Part shown: in pieces, positions 10,189 through 17,554 of the stretch | Numbering within the stretch: the first letter of the stretch is position 1 | Layout of the letters: every line of letters starts with the position of its first letter | Source: Thermoleophilia bacterium | GTDB lineage: Bacteria > Actinomycetota > Thermoleophilia > Solirubrobacterales > 70-9 | Reading direction: 5' to 3' | DNA: 37,178 bases | Assembly: GCA_016649615.1 (NCBI GenBank) | Contig: JAENXK010000009.1 | Span: forward strand, 1 to 37,178 | Notes under the pieces: model-generated | The model's input: only the letters and a program-made list of their open reading frames with translations | Databases searched by the model: none | Told to the model about the DNA's origin: nothing | Position numbers and translations under genes: made by a program

Positions 10189-10880
10189 GCGGCGACCCCG
10201 ACGGGACCGGCCGCCCGGGTGGGCCCCTGGAAGATCCGGAGGCCGTCGGTTGAGCCGCTGAAGGCCTCGACCGCGTGCTCGGGGTGTGGCATCAGACCGA
10301 GCACGTTGCCGGCTTCGTTTATCACCCCGGCGATGTCGTTGAGCGAGCCGTTGGGATTCTGGCCGGGGGCGTAGCGGAATGCCACCTGGCTGTTCTCCTC
10401 GATCCGGGCGAGCAGTTCGGGGGGAGCGTAAAAGCGGCCGCTCTCGTGCTTGAACGGGACCGAGATCTTCTCCCCCGGCTCGAACCGGGAAAGGAACGGC
10501 GAATCGGCCTCGCCGACCACAAGCTCACCCTGGCGGCAGATGAAGCGGGTTCCGGTGTTGGTCAGCAGCGCTCCGGGAAGCAGGCCGCTTTCGCAAAGTA
10601 CCTGGAACCCGTTGCAGATACCGAGCACCGGGCCGCCCGCCGCGGCGAAATCGGCCACGGCCGACATCGCCGGGGCAAACCGGGCGATCGCGCCGGCCCG
10701 GAGATAGTCGCCGTAGGAGAACCCTCCGGGAATGACGATCCCGTCCAGGCCGGAAAGGTCGGTTTCTTCATGCCAGACCAGGCGGGCCTGGTCGCCGAAT
10801 TCCACTCTCGCCAGGCGACAGGCGTGCAGGGCGTCCCGCTCGTCGCAGGAGCCGGGGAACTGCAGCACCCCCCAGATCAC
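10185..10880 (-). CDS. purQ: Phosphoribosylformylglycinamidine synthase, glutaminase subunit PurQ
   Basis: PurQ is a class I glutamine amidotransferase that supplies ammonia to PurL. I chose the GTG at 10880 because the protein then starts VIWGVLQFPGSCDE, as the family does. A longer open frame runs upstream into purS and purC but reads as non-native sequence. The 231-residue protein has the nucleophile C89 (GICNGFQVL) and the H199/E201 pair (MPHPEHA) that complete the triad. Its start overlaps the purS stop (GTGA) and its stop overlaps the purL start (GTGA). The gene order purS-purQ-purL matches the subunits of one complex. Confidence 0.96.
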   Translation of the reverse strand: MIWGVLQFPGSCDERDALHACRLARVEFGDQARLVWHEETDLSGLDGIVIPGGFSYGDYLRAGAIARFAPAMSAVADFAAAGGPVLGICNGFQVLCESGLLPGALLTNTGTRFICRQGELVVGEADSPFLSRFEPGEKISVPFKHESGRFYAPPELLARIEENSQVAFRYAPGQNPNGSLNDIAGVINEAGNVLGLMPHPEHAVEAFSGSTDGLRIFQGPTRAAGPVGVAA

Positions 10881-11101
10881 GCGATCTCGATTTCGTAGTC
10901 CTCGATCAGCGGGTTGGCCAGCAGCTTCTCGCAGAGCTCTTCGAGCCGGTCGGCGTTTTCGGCCCGGAGCTCGACGATCCGGCCGACCCGCACGTGCTCG
11001 ATCCCTTCGAACCCCAGCGCGGGCAGCGCCCTTTCCACCGCTTTGCCCTGGGCGTCGAGGATGCCTTCTTTCGGCCGGATCAGAACGCGGGCGGTGATCA
11101 C
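10877..11101 (-). CDS. purS: Phosphoribosylformylglycinamidine synthase, small subunit PurS
   Basis: PurS is the small bridging subunit of the three-part FGAM synthase. With the GTG at 11101 the protein is 74 residues, close to the usual ~80. It has the expected alternating pattern: ARVLIRPKEGILDAQGKAVERAL, then GRIVEL, and an end in ANPLIEDYEIEIA. The start codon overlaps the purC stop as GTGA, and the stop overlaps the purQ start in the same way. A longer open frame from 11239 only extends into purC in another frame and was not used. Confidence 0.95.
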   Translation of the reverse strand: MITARVLIRPKEGILDAQGKAVERALPALGFEGIEHVRVGRIVELRAENADRLEELCEKLLANPLIEDYEIEIA

Positions 11102-11985
11102 ACTTCGCCTCCGGACGGACCGGCCGAGGCCCCGCTGAAGCTCGCCCCGGTGATCCGCTCGAATGCCTCGCGGTATTTGTCCTGGGTCTGGGCGACCACT
11201 TCTTCGGGCAGCTCCGGGGCCGGCGGGGTGTGATCCCATCCGGCGGCATTGGCCCAGTCACGGACAAACTGCTTGTCAAAAGACGGCTGGGTCTTTCCGG
11301 GGGCGTACAGGCCGGCCGGCCAGTAGCGCGAAGAGTCCGGAGTCAGGACCTCGTCACCGAGCATGATCTCGGCCCCCGCGTGGCTCCCGAATTCGAACTT
11401 CGTGTCGGCCAGGATGATTCCCCGGTCGGCTGCGTGACCCGCCCCGTACTCGTAGAGCTCGATCGAGATCCTGCGCAGCTCCTCCATCAGGTCGCGGTCG
11501 CCGATCAGTTCGACGGCACGCTCGAAATCGATGTTTTCGTCGTGGTCGCCGAGTTCGGCCTTGGTCGCCGGGGTGAAGATCGGCCGCGGCAGTCTGTCGG
11601 ATTCGGTCAGGCCTTCCGGCAGGCCGATCCCGCAGACCGATCCGGACTCCTGGTATTCCTTCCAGCCCGATCCCGAGAGGTAGCCCCTGACCACGCATTC
11701 GATCGGGTACATCTTCAGCCTGCGCACTCGCACCCCCCGGCCGGCGACCTCGTCCGGCACCTCGCTCGAGAGGAAGTGATTGGGCACGATCCCGCTCGTA
11801 TTCTCGAACCAGAAGTTCGACATCCGGGTCAGGATCTCGCCTTTCCCCGGGATCGGGGTCGGCATGATCACGTCGTAGATCGAGATCCGGTCCGAGGCGA
11901 CCAGCAGCAGGTCGCCGTCGACTTCGTAGATCTCACGGACCTTGCCGGAGGAATGGAGTTTCAGGTCGTCGATCGAATAGCCCAT
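11098..11985 (-). CDS. purC: SAICAR synthetase (phosphoribosylaminoimidazole-succinocarboxamide synthase)
   Basis: PurC ligates aspartate to CAIR using ATP. I placed the start at the ATG at 11985, giving 295 residues that begin MGYSIDDLKLHSSGKVREIYEVDGD, the normal family N-terminus. The frame stays open upstream to 12369, but that part reads antisense to the next gene and looks non-native. Recognisable blocks are LLVASDRISIYDV, ECVVRGYLSGSGWKEYQ, DTKFEFG and SFDKQFVRDW. It is the first gene of the long leftward purine operon. The 87-base spacer to the divergent gene at 12073 should hold the operon promoter, but I cannot point to convincing -35/-10 boxes for it. Confidence 0.96.
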   Translation of the reverse strand: MGYSIDDLKLHSSGKVREIYEVDGDLLLVASDRISIYDVIMPTPIPGKGEILTRMSNFWFENTSGIVPNHFLSSEVPDEVAGRGVRVRRLKMYPIECVVRGYLSGSGWKEYQESGSVCGIGLPEGLTESDRLPRPIFTPATKAELGDHDENIDFERAVELIGDRDLMEELRRISIELYEYGAGHAADRGIILADTKFEFGSHAGAEIMLGDEVLTPDSSRYWPAGLYAPGKTQPSFDKQFVRDWANAAGWDHTPPAPELPEEVVAQTQDKYREAFERITGASFSGASAGPSGGEV

Positions 11986-12059
11986 GTTGAGGGCCGATGC
12001 TAGCTGCTCGATCCGGACAACTCCCCGGAGGCCTGCCTGCCCGGCCCGCGGGCTTGGGA

Positions 12060-12065
12060 TAAACT
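12060..12065 (+). promoter_or_regulatory. Possible -10 box of a leaderless promoter
   Basis: TAAACT lies exactly 7 bases before the ATG of the secreted beta-propeller gene, and no Shine-Dalgarno sequence precedes that ATG. The same layout is seen before two other rightward genes in this window. No good -35 box is visible, so the call is weak. Confidence 0.35.
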
Positions 12066-12072
12066 TCGCTCG

Positions 12073-13014
12073 ATGCGTCGGTTTTTCGTGACTCTTCCAC
12101 TTGCTCTCGTTCTGGCAGCCGGGTTGGGCGCCGGTTCGGCTTCGGCCGAAGTGCTGGCCTGCGAAGGCGGCTACAGCCAGCAGACGATCTACCAGGACCA
12201 GGGGACCCTGGAAGCGGTGATCGCCGGTAATTCCGGTCGCCTGTTCGTCTCTTCCCGGCCGACCGGGGAGGAAGGCAGCGCCCTGCTCCGCTACGGCAGC
12301 CCGGGGAACGATCCGACCACGGTCGCCGAGAGCGAACCGGGTGCCGGTGGACTCGCCTGGGACGGTCACCGCATGCTCTGGGGCAACGGCAACAACCTTG
12401 CCAACGGATCAGTCGGCGATGAGACCCCCATGGCCAGGCTGCTCCGGGTGAATCTCGGCAACGGCAACTACTCGGTCGTGTCTGACCATCTCGGCATGGC
12501 CAACGGTGTCGTCCGGGCCGATAACGGTGCGATCTACGCGTCAAATGATTTCGGAAGCAAGCTCGACCGGATCTCAAGCAGGGGCGTGACCAAAAACGGC
12601 TGGGCGACGCTCGAGAGCGCCAATGGAATGGCGATCAGCCGCGGCGGCAAGTACATTTTCGCCAACCAGACCCTGGTCACTCCTTCGACCATCAGCCGGA
12701 TCGAGATCGCCAATCCGACTAACGTCAAGACCTGGGTCAGTGCCGAGGGCCTGGTTGACAGCAACGTCGTCCTCGACGGCCTGACCCGGGACAACCACGG
12801 CAGCCTCTACGCGGCCGCCTGGGCGACCGGAGAGATCTGGAAGATCGATTCAGATCGCCGGATCTGCGTGCTGGCCTCCGGCATCGAACGGCCCTCCTCG
12901 CTCGACTTCGGCCGCGGCAAGAAGAGATTCCGCTCAGCCCGGCTCTTCGCGGTCGGCTTCGGCGGCGAAATCGTCCAGATCATGGGCGCCCGCCAGGCGA
13001 CCTACCCCGGCTGA
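12073..13014 (+). CDS. Secreted SMP-30/gluconolactonase-like beta-propeller protein
   Basis: This 313-residue protein has a clear signal peptide (MRRFF, a hydrophobic stretch, then AGSASA before EV at about residue 26), so it is exported. The mature part has repeated short strands of the type GRLFVSSRP, GGLAWDGHRMLW, NGVVRADNGAIYAS and HGSLYAAAWATGEIWKID. This pattern is typical of six-bladed beta-propellers of the SMP-30/gluconolactonase/strictosidine-synthase kind. The active-site metal ligands cannot be assigned with confidence, so an enzymatic role is not claimed. It is divergent from purC and stands alone on its strand between two purine gene groups. Confidence 0.8.
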   Translation: MRRFFVTLPLALVLAAGLGAGSASAEVLACEGGYSQQTIYQDQGTLEAVIAGNSGRLFVSSRPTGEEGSALLRYGSPGNDPTTVAESEPGAGGLAWDGHRMLWGNGNNLANGSVGDETPMARLLRVNLGNGNYSVVSDHLGMANGVVRADNGAIYASNDFGSKLDRISSRGVTKNGWATLESANGMAISRGGKYIFANQTLVTPSTISRIEIANPTNVKTWVSAEGLVDSNVVLDGLTRDNHGSLYAAAWATGEIWKIDSDRRICVLASGIERPSSLDFGRGKKRFRSARLFAVGFGGEIVQIMGARQATYPG

Positions 13015-13102
13015 GCCCGAGCGTTCTACGAGCCTTCGCCCGGCTTGACCGAGCCCGAACCCGGCGCGCGGAGCCCGATTCAGGGCCGACCCGTGGCCCG
13101 GG

Positions 13103-13387
13103 TCAGTCGGAGGCGGGATTGGCCTCGGCCCAGTCGGCGATCGTGCCAGAGCCGGAAATCACCTCACCGTCGTCAAGGACCAGGATCGGCACGTTTTCCT
13201 GTCCGCTCAGCTCCTTGATCACGGCCCGGTCGCGGGAGCGCTTTGGCCAGGTCCAGGGCAGCATCCTGTAGCCGCCGACAGCCTCGATTTCGTACTCGTG
13301 ACCGGCGTCATCGAGTGCCTTGGCCGCCTTGCCGCAGGGGTGGAACCTCGGAGTGCTCTTCTTCTGTTCGCAGGTGTAGAGGCCCAT
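13103..13387 (-). CDS. Glutaredoxin / GST-N-terminal-like small thioredoxin-fold protein
   Basis: This 94-residue protein resembles the N-terminal thioredoxin-fold domain of glutathione S-transferases and glutaredoxins. It has an early strand with one cysteine (LYTCEQ), HPCGKAAKALDDAGHEYE with a second cysteine, the segment NVPILVLDDGEVISGSGTIADW with the expected cis-proline after Val, and a final helix. There is no CxxC pair; the two cysteines are about 12 residues apart, so a classical dithiol glutaredoxin reaction is not supported. It starts 9 bases after the purB stop on the same strand and is probably the last gene of the purD-purE-purB transcript. Substrate and partner are unknown. Confidence 0.8.
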   Translation of the reverse strand: MGLYTCEQKKSTPRFHPCGKAAKALDDAGHEYEIEAVGGYRMLPWTWPKRSRDRAVIKELSGQENVPILVLDDGEVISGSGTIADWAEANPASD

Positions 13388-13396
13388 GGGCGCAGG

Positions 13397-14683
13397 CTAC
13401 CCGGCGATCTCTTCGAGCCGTTCGAAGATCTCTGGCAAGTGGGTCAGGTAAGCGCTGTAGTCGAAGATTTCGTCCAGGTCCAGGTCCGGGGCGGCGCTGC
13501 CGATCAGTTCGCGGAAATGGGTACCGCTGTCGAAGGCCTCGTGCGCAGCGGCCTGGACCGTGCGATAGGCCTCGTCCCTGGTCATGCCCGACTCGACCAG
13601 GGCGGTCAGTGCACGCTGGCTGAACAGCGCCCCGTGGGTCTGCTCGAGGTTGGAGGCGAGCCGGTCGGTATGCACGACCAGACCCGAGGCGACCTGGGTA
13701 GCCAGATGCTGCATGTAGTCGAGCGTGATCGTCGCGTCCGGCAGGATCACCCGCTCAGCCCCGGAATGAGAGATGTCCCGCTCGTGCCAGAGCGCGACGT
13801 TCTCGAGCCCGGTCTGGGCGTAGCCGCGAAGCAGACGGGCGAGGCCGGTCAGTCGCTCGCACCGGATCGGGTTGCGCTTGTGCGGCATCGCCGACGATCC
13901 CTTCTGCTGTCCGGAGGCAAAAGGTTCCTCGGCCTCGCGGACCTCGGTCCGCTGAAGGTGCCGGACCTCGGTCGCGAAGCGCTCGATACCGGCGCCGGCC
14001 AGAGCGATCGTGCTGAGCAGTTCCGCGTGGCGGTCCCGGGGGACCACCTGGGTCGCGATCTCCTCGCGCTCGAGCCCCAGCGTTTCCATCACCCGCCGCT
14101 CGATCGCCGGCGGGACCGAGGCGTAGGTTCCCACCGCACCGGAAAGCTTGCCGCGCGCACACTGGGCGGTCGCCGCCTCCAGCCGCTTCAGGTTGCGGTC
14201 GGCTTCGAAGGCGAAACCGGCCAGACGCAGGCCGAAGGTGGTCGGCTCGGCGTGGACCCCGTGGGTCCTGCCCACGCAGAGCGTGTCGCGGAACTCGAAG
14301 GCCCGGGTCACCAGCGAGTCCCGCCAGGCCCGCGCACCTTCAACCAGGATCCTGCCGGCCTCGGTCAGCTGGGTGGCCAGGGCGGTATCGAGCACGTCGG
14401 AAGAGGTCAGCCCGTAGTGGATCCAGCGCCCCTCCTCACCGACCGACTCGGCGACGATATCGATGAAAGCGGCAACGTCATGGTTGGTGATTTCTTCACG
14501 CGCGTTGACCGCTTCCACCGTGAACGCCGCCCGCTCGCGGCAGGCGGCGGCCGCTTCCGCCGGGACCACACCTTCGGCGGCCCAGGCGTCGGTCGCCGCA
14601 AGTTCCACTTTCAGCCAGGAGTCCATCTTCGCCCGGGGCGTCCAGACGGCGCCGATCCCGGGCCTGGTGTAGCGCTCGATCAT
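13397..14683 (-). CDS. purB: Adenylosuccinate lyase
   Basis: PurB acts twice in purine metabolism, releasing fumarate from SAICAR to give AICAR and from adenylosuccinate to give AMP. The 428-residue protein belongs to the fumarase/aspartase superfamily. It has the signature loop GSSAMPHKRNP at 262-272 with the catalytic serine, the conserved histidine in VGRTHGVHAEP (H141), and TSSDVLDTA early in the chain. The start ATG follows the purE TAG stop with no intervening base, a typical coupled operon junction. Confidence 0.97.
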   Translation of the reverse strand: MIERYTRPGIGAVWTPRAKMDSWLKVELAATDAWAAEGVVPAEAAAACRERAAFTVEAVNAREEITNHDVAAFIDIVAESVGEEGRWIHYGLTSSDVLDTALATQLTEAGRILVEGARAWRDSLVTRAFEFRDTLCVGRTHGVHAEPTTFGLRLAGFAFEADRNLKRLEAATAQCARGKLSGAVGTYASVPPAIERRVMETLGLEREEIATQVVPRDRHAELLSTIALAGAGIERFATEVRHLQRTEVREAEEPFASGQQKGSSAMPHKRNPIRCERLTGLARLLRGYAQTGLENVALWHERDISHSGAERVILPDATITLDYMQHLATQVASGLVVHTDRLASNLEQTHGALFSQRALTALVESGMTRDEAYRTVQAAAHEAFDSGTHFRELIGSAAPDLDLDEIFDYSAYLTHLPEIFERLEEIAG

Positions 14684-15157
14684 CTAGATGCTCAGCATGC
14701 GGGCGGCCAGCACACCCGCGTTTTTGGCGCCGTCGATCGCGACGCAGGCGACCGGGATCCCCGGGGGCATCTGGACGGCCGAGAGCAGGGCGTCGAGCCC
14801 GCCGAGTGACTTGCCGAGGATCGGCACCCCGATCACCGGCAGGTCGGTGTGGGCGGCGGCGACCCCGGGCAGGGCGGCCGACATGCCGGCGCCGGCGATG
14901 ATCACCTTGAGGCCGCGCATCCGGGCGTTTGTGCAGTAGTCGGTGACCAGTTCGGGATCACGATGGGCCGACATGACCCGGACCTCGTACTGGATATCGG
15001 CCTCTTCGAGCGCGGCTCCGGCCGGCTGCATCTTCGGCTTGTCGTTCTTCGAGCCCATGATGATCCCGACCAGAGGCTGCTCGACCTCGATCTCCTCGAA
15101 CATCTCCTCGACCGAGGCCAGGGTCTCGGCTTCTCGCGGCTGGGGGTTCTCGCTCAC
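14684..15157 (-). CDS. purE: N5-carboxyaminoimidazole ribonucleotide mutase, PurE
   Basis: PurE moves the carboxyl group of N5-CAIR to give CAIR. The core starts at about residue 28 with LVGIIMGSKNDKPKM; the usual serine of the GSxSD motif is replaced by asparagine. The active-site SAHR motif is at 63-66 (H65), followed by VIIAGAGMSAALPG and PVIGVPILG. The GTG start at 15157 overlaps the purD stop (GTGA) and gives an acidic ~27-residue N-terminal extension; an internal ATG at residue 19 is an alternative start. Its usual partner PurK, needed by class I PurE to make N5-CAIR, is not encoded in the window. Confidence 0.95.
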   Translation of the reverse strand: MSENPQPREAETLASVEEMFEEIEVEQPLVGIIMGSKNDKPKMQPAGAALEEADIQYEVRVMSAHRDPELVTDYCTNARMRGLKVIIAGAGMSAALPGVAAAHTDLPVIGVPILGKSLGGLDALLSAVQMPPGIPVACVAIDGAKNAGVLAARMLSI

Positions 15158-16551
15158 TTGTATCGGTCCTGTCCGGCGCGCTCAACCGCCCGGTCGGCGA
15201 TGTCGCTGCGCATCTGTTTGCCTTCAAATTGAATCGCTTCAGCCGCATCGTAAGCCCGTTGCCGCGCTGCTGCAGCATCTGGCCCGAGCCCCGTCAGGTT
15301 GAGGACCCGCCCCCCGGCGGTCACCACGCCCCCTTCGTGCTCGGCGGTCCCGGCGTGGATCACCTCCGCCGTTTCGGCTGCGGCCGCCAGGCCTTCGATC
15401 GGATCGCCCTTTGAAGACGAAGCCGGATAGCCGGCCGAGGCGAGCACCACCGTGACCGCCCACTCGGGGCTGAACTCGATGAGTTGCCGGCCGGATTCGG
15501 CGGCCGGTCCGGAAGCGAGGCCGGCCAGGCCTCCCGGCTGGCAGGCGGCGGTGAAAAGCTCGACCAGATCACTCCTGAGCCGCGGCAGCACAGCCTGTGT
15601 TTCGGGATCACCGAAGCGGGTGTTGTATTCGAGGACTTTGGGCCCCGAAGCGGTCATCATCAGGCCGGCATAGAGGATTCCGTGGAAGGGGTGTCCGCGC
15701 CGGGCCATGAGATCGACGATCGGCTGGTGGACGGTTGCGCTCAGCTCGGCCAGGTCCCGGTCGCTGACCGTTGCGACCGGCGAGTAGCTGCCCATGCCGC
15801 CGGTGTTGGGCCCGGTGTCGCCGTCGCCTATCCGCTTGTAGTCCTGCGCAGGAGCGAGCGGGATCGCGACCTCGCCGTCGCAGATCGCCACGAGGGAGAG
15901 CTCTTCCCCGTCGAGGAACTCCTCCAGCACGACCTCGGTCTTCCCGAACCGGCGCTCGGTGAAAAAGACCTCGACCGCCTCGCCTGCCTCCGCCTCGGTC
16001 GGGCAGATCAGGACACCCTTGCCGGCAGCCAGGCCGTCCGCCTTCAGCACCAGCGGGTAGGAGGCGCGGCTGACCCGGTCGAGCGCCTCGTCACGGTCGC
16101 CGAGCACGGTGAACGAAGCGGTCGGTATGCCGACCTCCCTCATCGCCTCCTTGGCGAACGTCTTTGAGCCCTCCAGGCGCGCCGCTTCGCGAGTCGGTCC
16201 GAAGGCCCGGATACCGGCTTCGGTCAGGGCGTCGACCGCTCCCGCGACCAGCGGTGCCTCCGGGCCGACGGCGACCAGATCGATCCCGTTTTCGAGGGCG
16301 GCCTCGACCACCGCCGGAACATCAGACGGATCGATCCCGGGCAGGCAGGTCGCGTCGGCAGCGATCCCGGGATTGCCGGGTGCGCAGAAGAGCCGGGGGT
16401 TCTGTGGCGAGCGGGCCAGGGCCTTGACGATCGCGTGCTCGCGACCGCCGCCCCCGAGCACGAGGATCCGCGGGCCGGAGCCCGGTTCCCCGGGTTCGGA
16501 GTCTCCGGGTCCGGAGGGCTGACCTTGTGGGCCGGGGCCCTTGTGGTTCAA
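15154..16551 (-). CDS. purD: Phosphoribosylamine-glycine ligase (GAR synthetase)
   Basis: PurD joins glycine to phosphoribosylamine with ATP, the second purine step. After a Gly/Pro-rich tail of about 27 residues the protein has RILVLGGGGREHAI, then the ATP-grasp domain with LKADGLAAGKGV, VVLEEFLDGEE, GDTGPNTGGMG and LEYNTRFGDPETQ, all strongly conserved. Length is 465, slightly above the usual ~425 because of the tail. The start used is TTG at 16551 without a good Shine-Dalgarno; no ATG or GTG nearer the core keeps the first beta-strand, so the true start is uncertain. It follows the GYD gene by 31 bases. Confidence 0.95.
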   Translation of the reverse strand: MNHKGPGPQGQPSGPGDSEPGEPGSGPRILVLGGGGREHAIVKALARSPQNPRLFCAPGNPGIAADATCLPGIDPSDVPAVVEAALENGIDLVAVGPEAPLVAGAVDALTEAGIRAFGPTREAARLEGSKTFAKEAMREVGIPTASFTVLGDRDEALDRVSRASYPLVLKADGLAAGKGVLICPTEAEAGEAVEVFFTERRFGKTEVVLEEFLDGEELSLVAICDGEVAIPLAPAQDYKRIGDGDTGPNTGGMGSYSPVATVSDRDLAELSATVHQPIVDLMARRGHPFHGILYAGLMMTASGPKVLEYNTRFGDPETQAVLPRLRSDLVELFTAACQPGGLAGLASGPAAESGRQLIEFSPEWAVTVVLASAGYPASSSKGDPIEGLAAAAETAEVIHAGTAEHEGGVVTAGGRVLNLTGLGPDAAAARQRAYDAAEAIQFEGKQMRSDIADRAVERAGQDRYK

Positions 16552-16582
16552 GGAGTTGTAGCCCGCGATCCGGCCGGGGTCG

Positions 16583-16864
16583 TCAGAGGACTTCGGCCAG
16601 CCGTTCGGCCGAGAGCGCGGTCAGGGTCTGGCTGGTCATGGTTCCGCGGGAGCCCATCTCGATCGAGACTTTGGCCATCGCCTCTTCTGACGGCGCTTCG
16701 ATGATCGTCACGAAGTCGTACTGGCCGAGGGTGATGTACTGCTCGACTACCTTGGCTCCGAGAGCCTCGACCTCGGCGTTGACTTCAGCCACGCGGCCCG
16801 GGTAGTTCTTGAGGGTTTTTCTGCCCTCTGTGGTCAGGTTGGTCAGCATCACATAAGTCGGCAC
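16583..16864 (-). CDS. GYD-domain protein (small dimeric alpha/beta barrel type)
   Basis: This 93-residue protein matches the GYD-domain family, named for a Gly-Tyr-Asp motif seen here as GQYDFVTI. It starts TYVMLTNLTTEGRKTLKNYPGR and continues with VEALGAKVVEQYITLGQYD and IIEAPSEEAMAKVSIEMGSRG, as family members do. Such proteins are usually stand-alone and of unknown role; the fold is a ferredoxin-like dimer. The start is GTG with AGAGAGGA about 6 bases upstream, a good Shine-Dalgarno. It is 31 bases before purD on the same strand and may be co-transcribed with purD-purE-purB. Confidence 0.88.
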   Translation of the reverse strand: MPTYVMLTNLTTEGRKTLKNYPGRVAEVNAEVEALGAKVVEQYITLGQYDFVTIIEAPSEEAMAKVSIEMGSRGTMTSQTLTALSAERLAEVL

Positions 16865-16915
16865 GGCAGTCCTCTCTTGGAGTTCGGATTCGCCCCCAGC
16901 ATATGGCAGCCGGAC

Positions 16916-17482
16916 TCAGCCCGGAACGCCGGTTCGGCGACCGGCGATGACCTTCAGAGACGAGCGGCACCAGGCCTGGTTGTCTTCCTCGAATGAGATG
17001 CCGCGCATTAGGGCGAGATAGTCGCCGACCCGCTCGGTCGATCTCAGGTAGCCGGCTTCGTCCAGGTCACCGAGCATGGCCGACCGGATGCGGCGGTAGA
17101 GGCCGAGCTTCGCTTCCGACTGCTCCAGGCGCTCCCGGATCGCGGCAGCGACCGCTTCGGCGTTTTCATCGTCGAGGGCCACCACCTTGACCAGCAGGTC
17201 GTCTCTGATCGCGGTCGGGCGGGATGGCGTCTCGATGAAGCGTCCGAGCTCCTGACGCCCGTCGGCGGTCAGGCTGAAGATGCGCTTGTTCGGGCGGCGT
17301 GACTGCTCAACCAGTCTCGCCGCGAGCAGCCCGTCGTCTTCGAGACGGTCCAGTTCGCGGTAGATCTGCTGGGGTGTGGCCGGCCAGAAGTTGGCCACCG
17401 AGACATCGAAGCGCTTTGAAAGCTCATACCCCGAGGCCTCCTCTTCCCGGAGGGCGGCAAGGATGGCGTGCTTCAGGGCCAT
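16916..17482 (-). CDS. PadR-family transcriptional regulator
   Basis: This is a 188-residue PadR regulator. The N-terminal winged helix is clear: MALKHAILAALREEEASGYELSKRF, then FWPATPQQIYRELDRLEDDGLL and a wing ending in KRIFSLTADGRQEL. The C-terminal half is a helical Vir-like dimerisation domain. PadR proteins commonly repress a neighbouring gene until a small ligand, often a phenolic or drug, is bound. It is divergent from the FAD-dependent oxidoreductase at 17555, with a 72-base AT-richer spacer, and is therefore the likely regulator of that gene. Ligand unknown. Confidence 0.93.
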   Translation of the reverse strand: MALKHAILAALREEEASGYELSKRFDVSVANFWPATPQQIYRELDRLEDDGLLAARLVEQSRRPNKRIFSLTADGRQELGRFIETPSRPTAIRDDLLVKVVALDDENAEAVAAAIRERLEQSEAKLGLYRRIRSAMLGDLDEAGYLRSTERVGDYLALMRGISFEEDNQAWCRSSLKVIAGRRTGVPG

Positions 17483-17518
17483 GCCGGTCGTCCCGTCGCG
17501 GCGGATCCAGCCGGACCC

Positions 17519-17547
17519 TGAACCGCATAGTCAATTAGTTGTATAGT
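17519..17547 (+). promoter_or_regulatory. Promoter and possible PadR operator of the FAD oxidoreductase gene
   Basis: TGAACC (17519-17524), a 17-base spacer and TATAGT (17542-17547) lie just upstream of the ATG at 17555, so transcription would start at or next to the start codon (leaderless). A direct repeat ATAGTCA occurs at 17527-17533 and 17543-17549, the second copy covering the -10 box. It sits in an AT-rich patch within otherwise GC-rich DNA and is a candidate binding site for the divergent PadR protein. Confidence 0.5.
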
Positions 17548-17554
17548 CACGCCC

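Noticed and set aside
10185-11279. purQ read as a 364-residue protein
   Set aside because: The first 133 residues lie in the wrong frame of purC and purS; the GTG at 10880 gives the normal PurQ start and a GTGA overlap.
11098-12369. purC read as a 423-residue protein
   Set aside because: The extra N-terminal 128 residues run antisense through the divergent signal-peptide gene and do not resemble SAICAR synthetase; the ATG at 11985 gives the family N-terminus.
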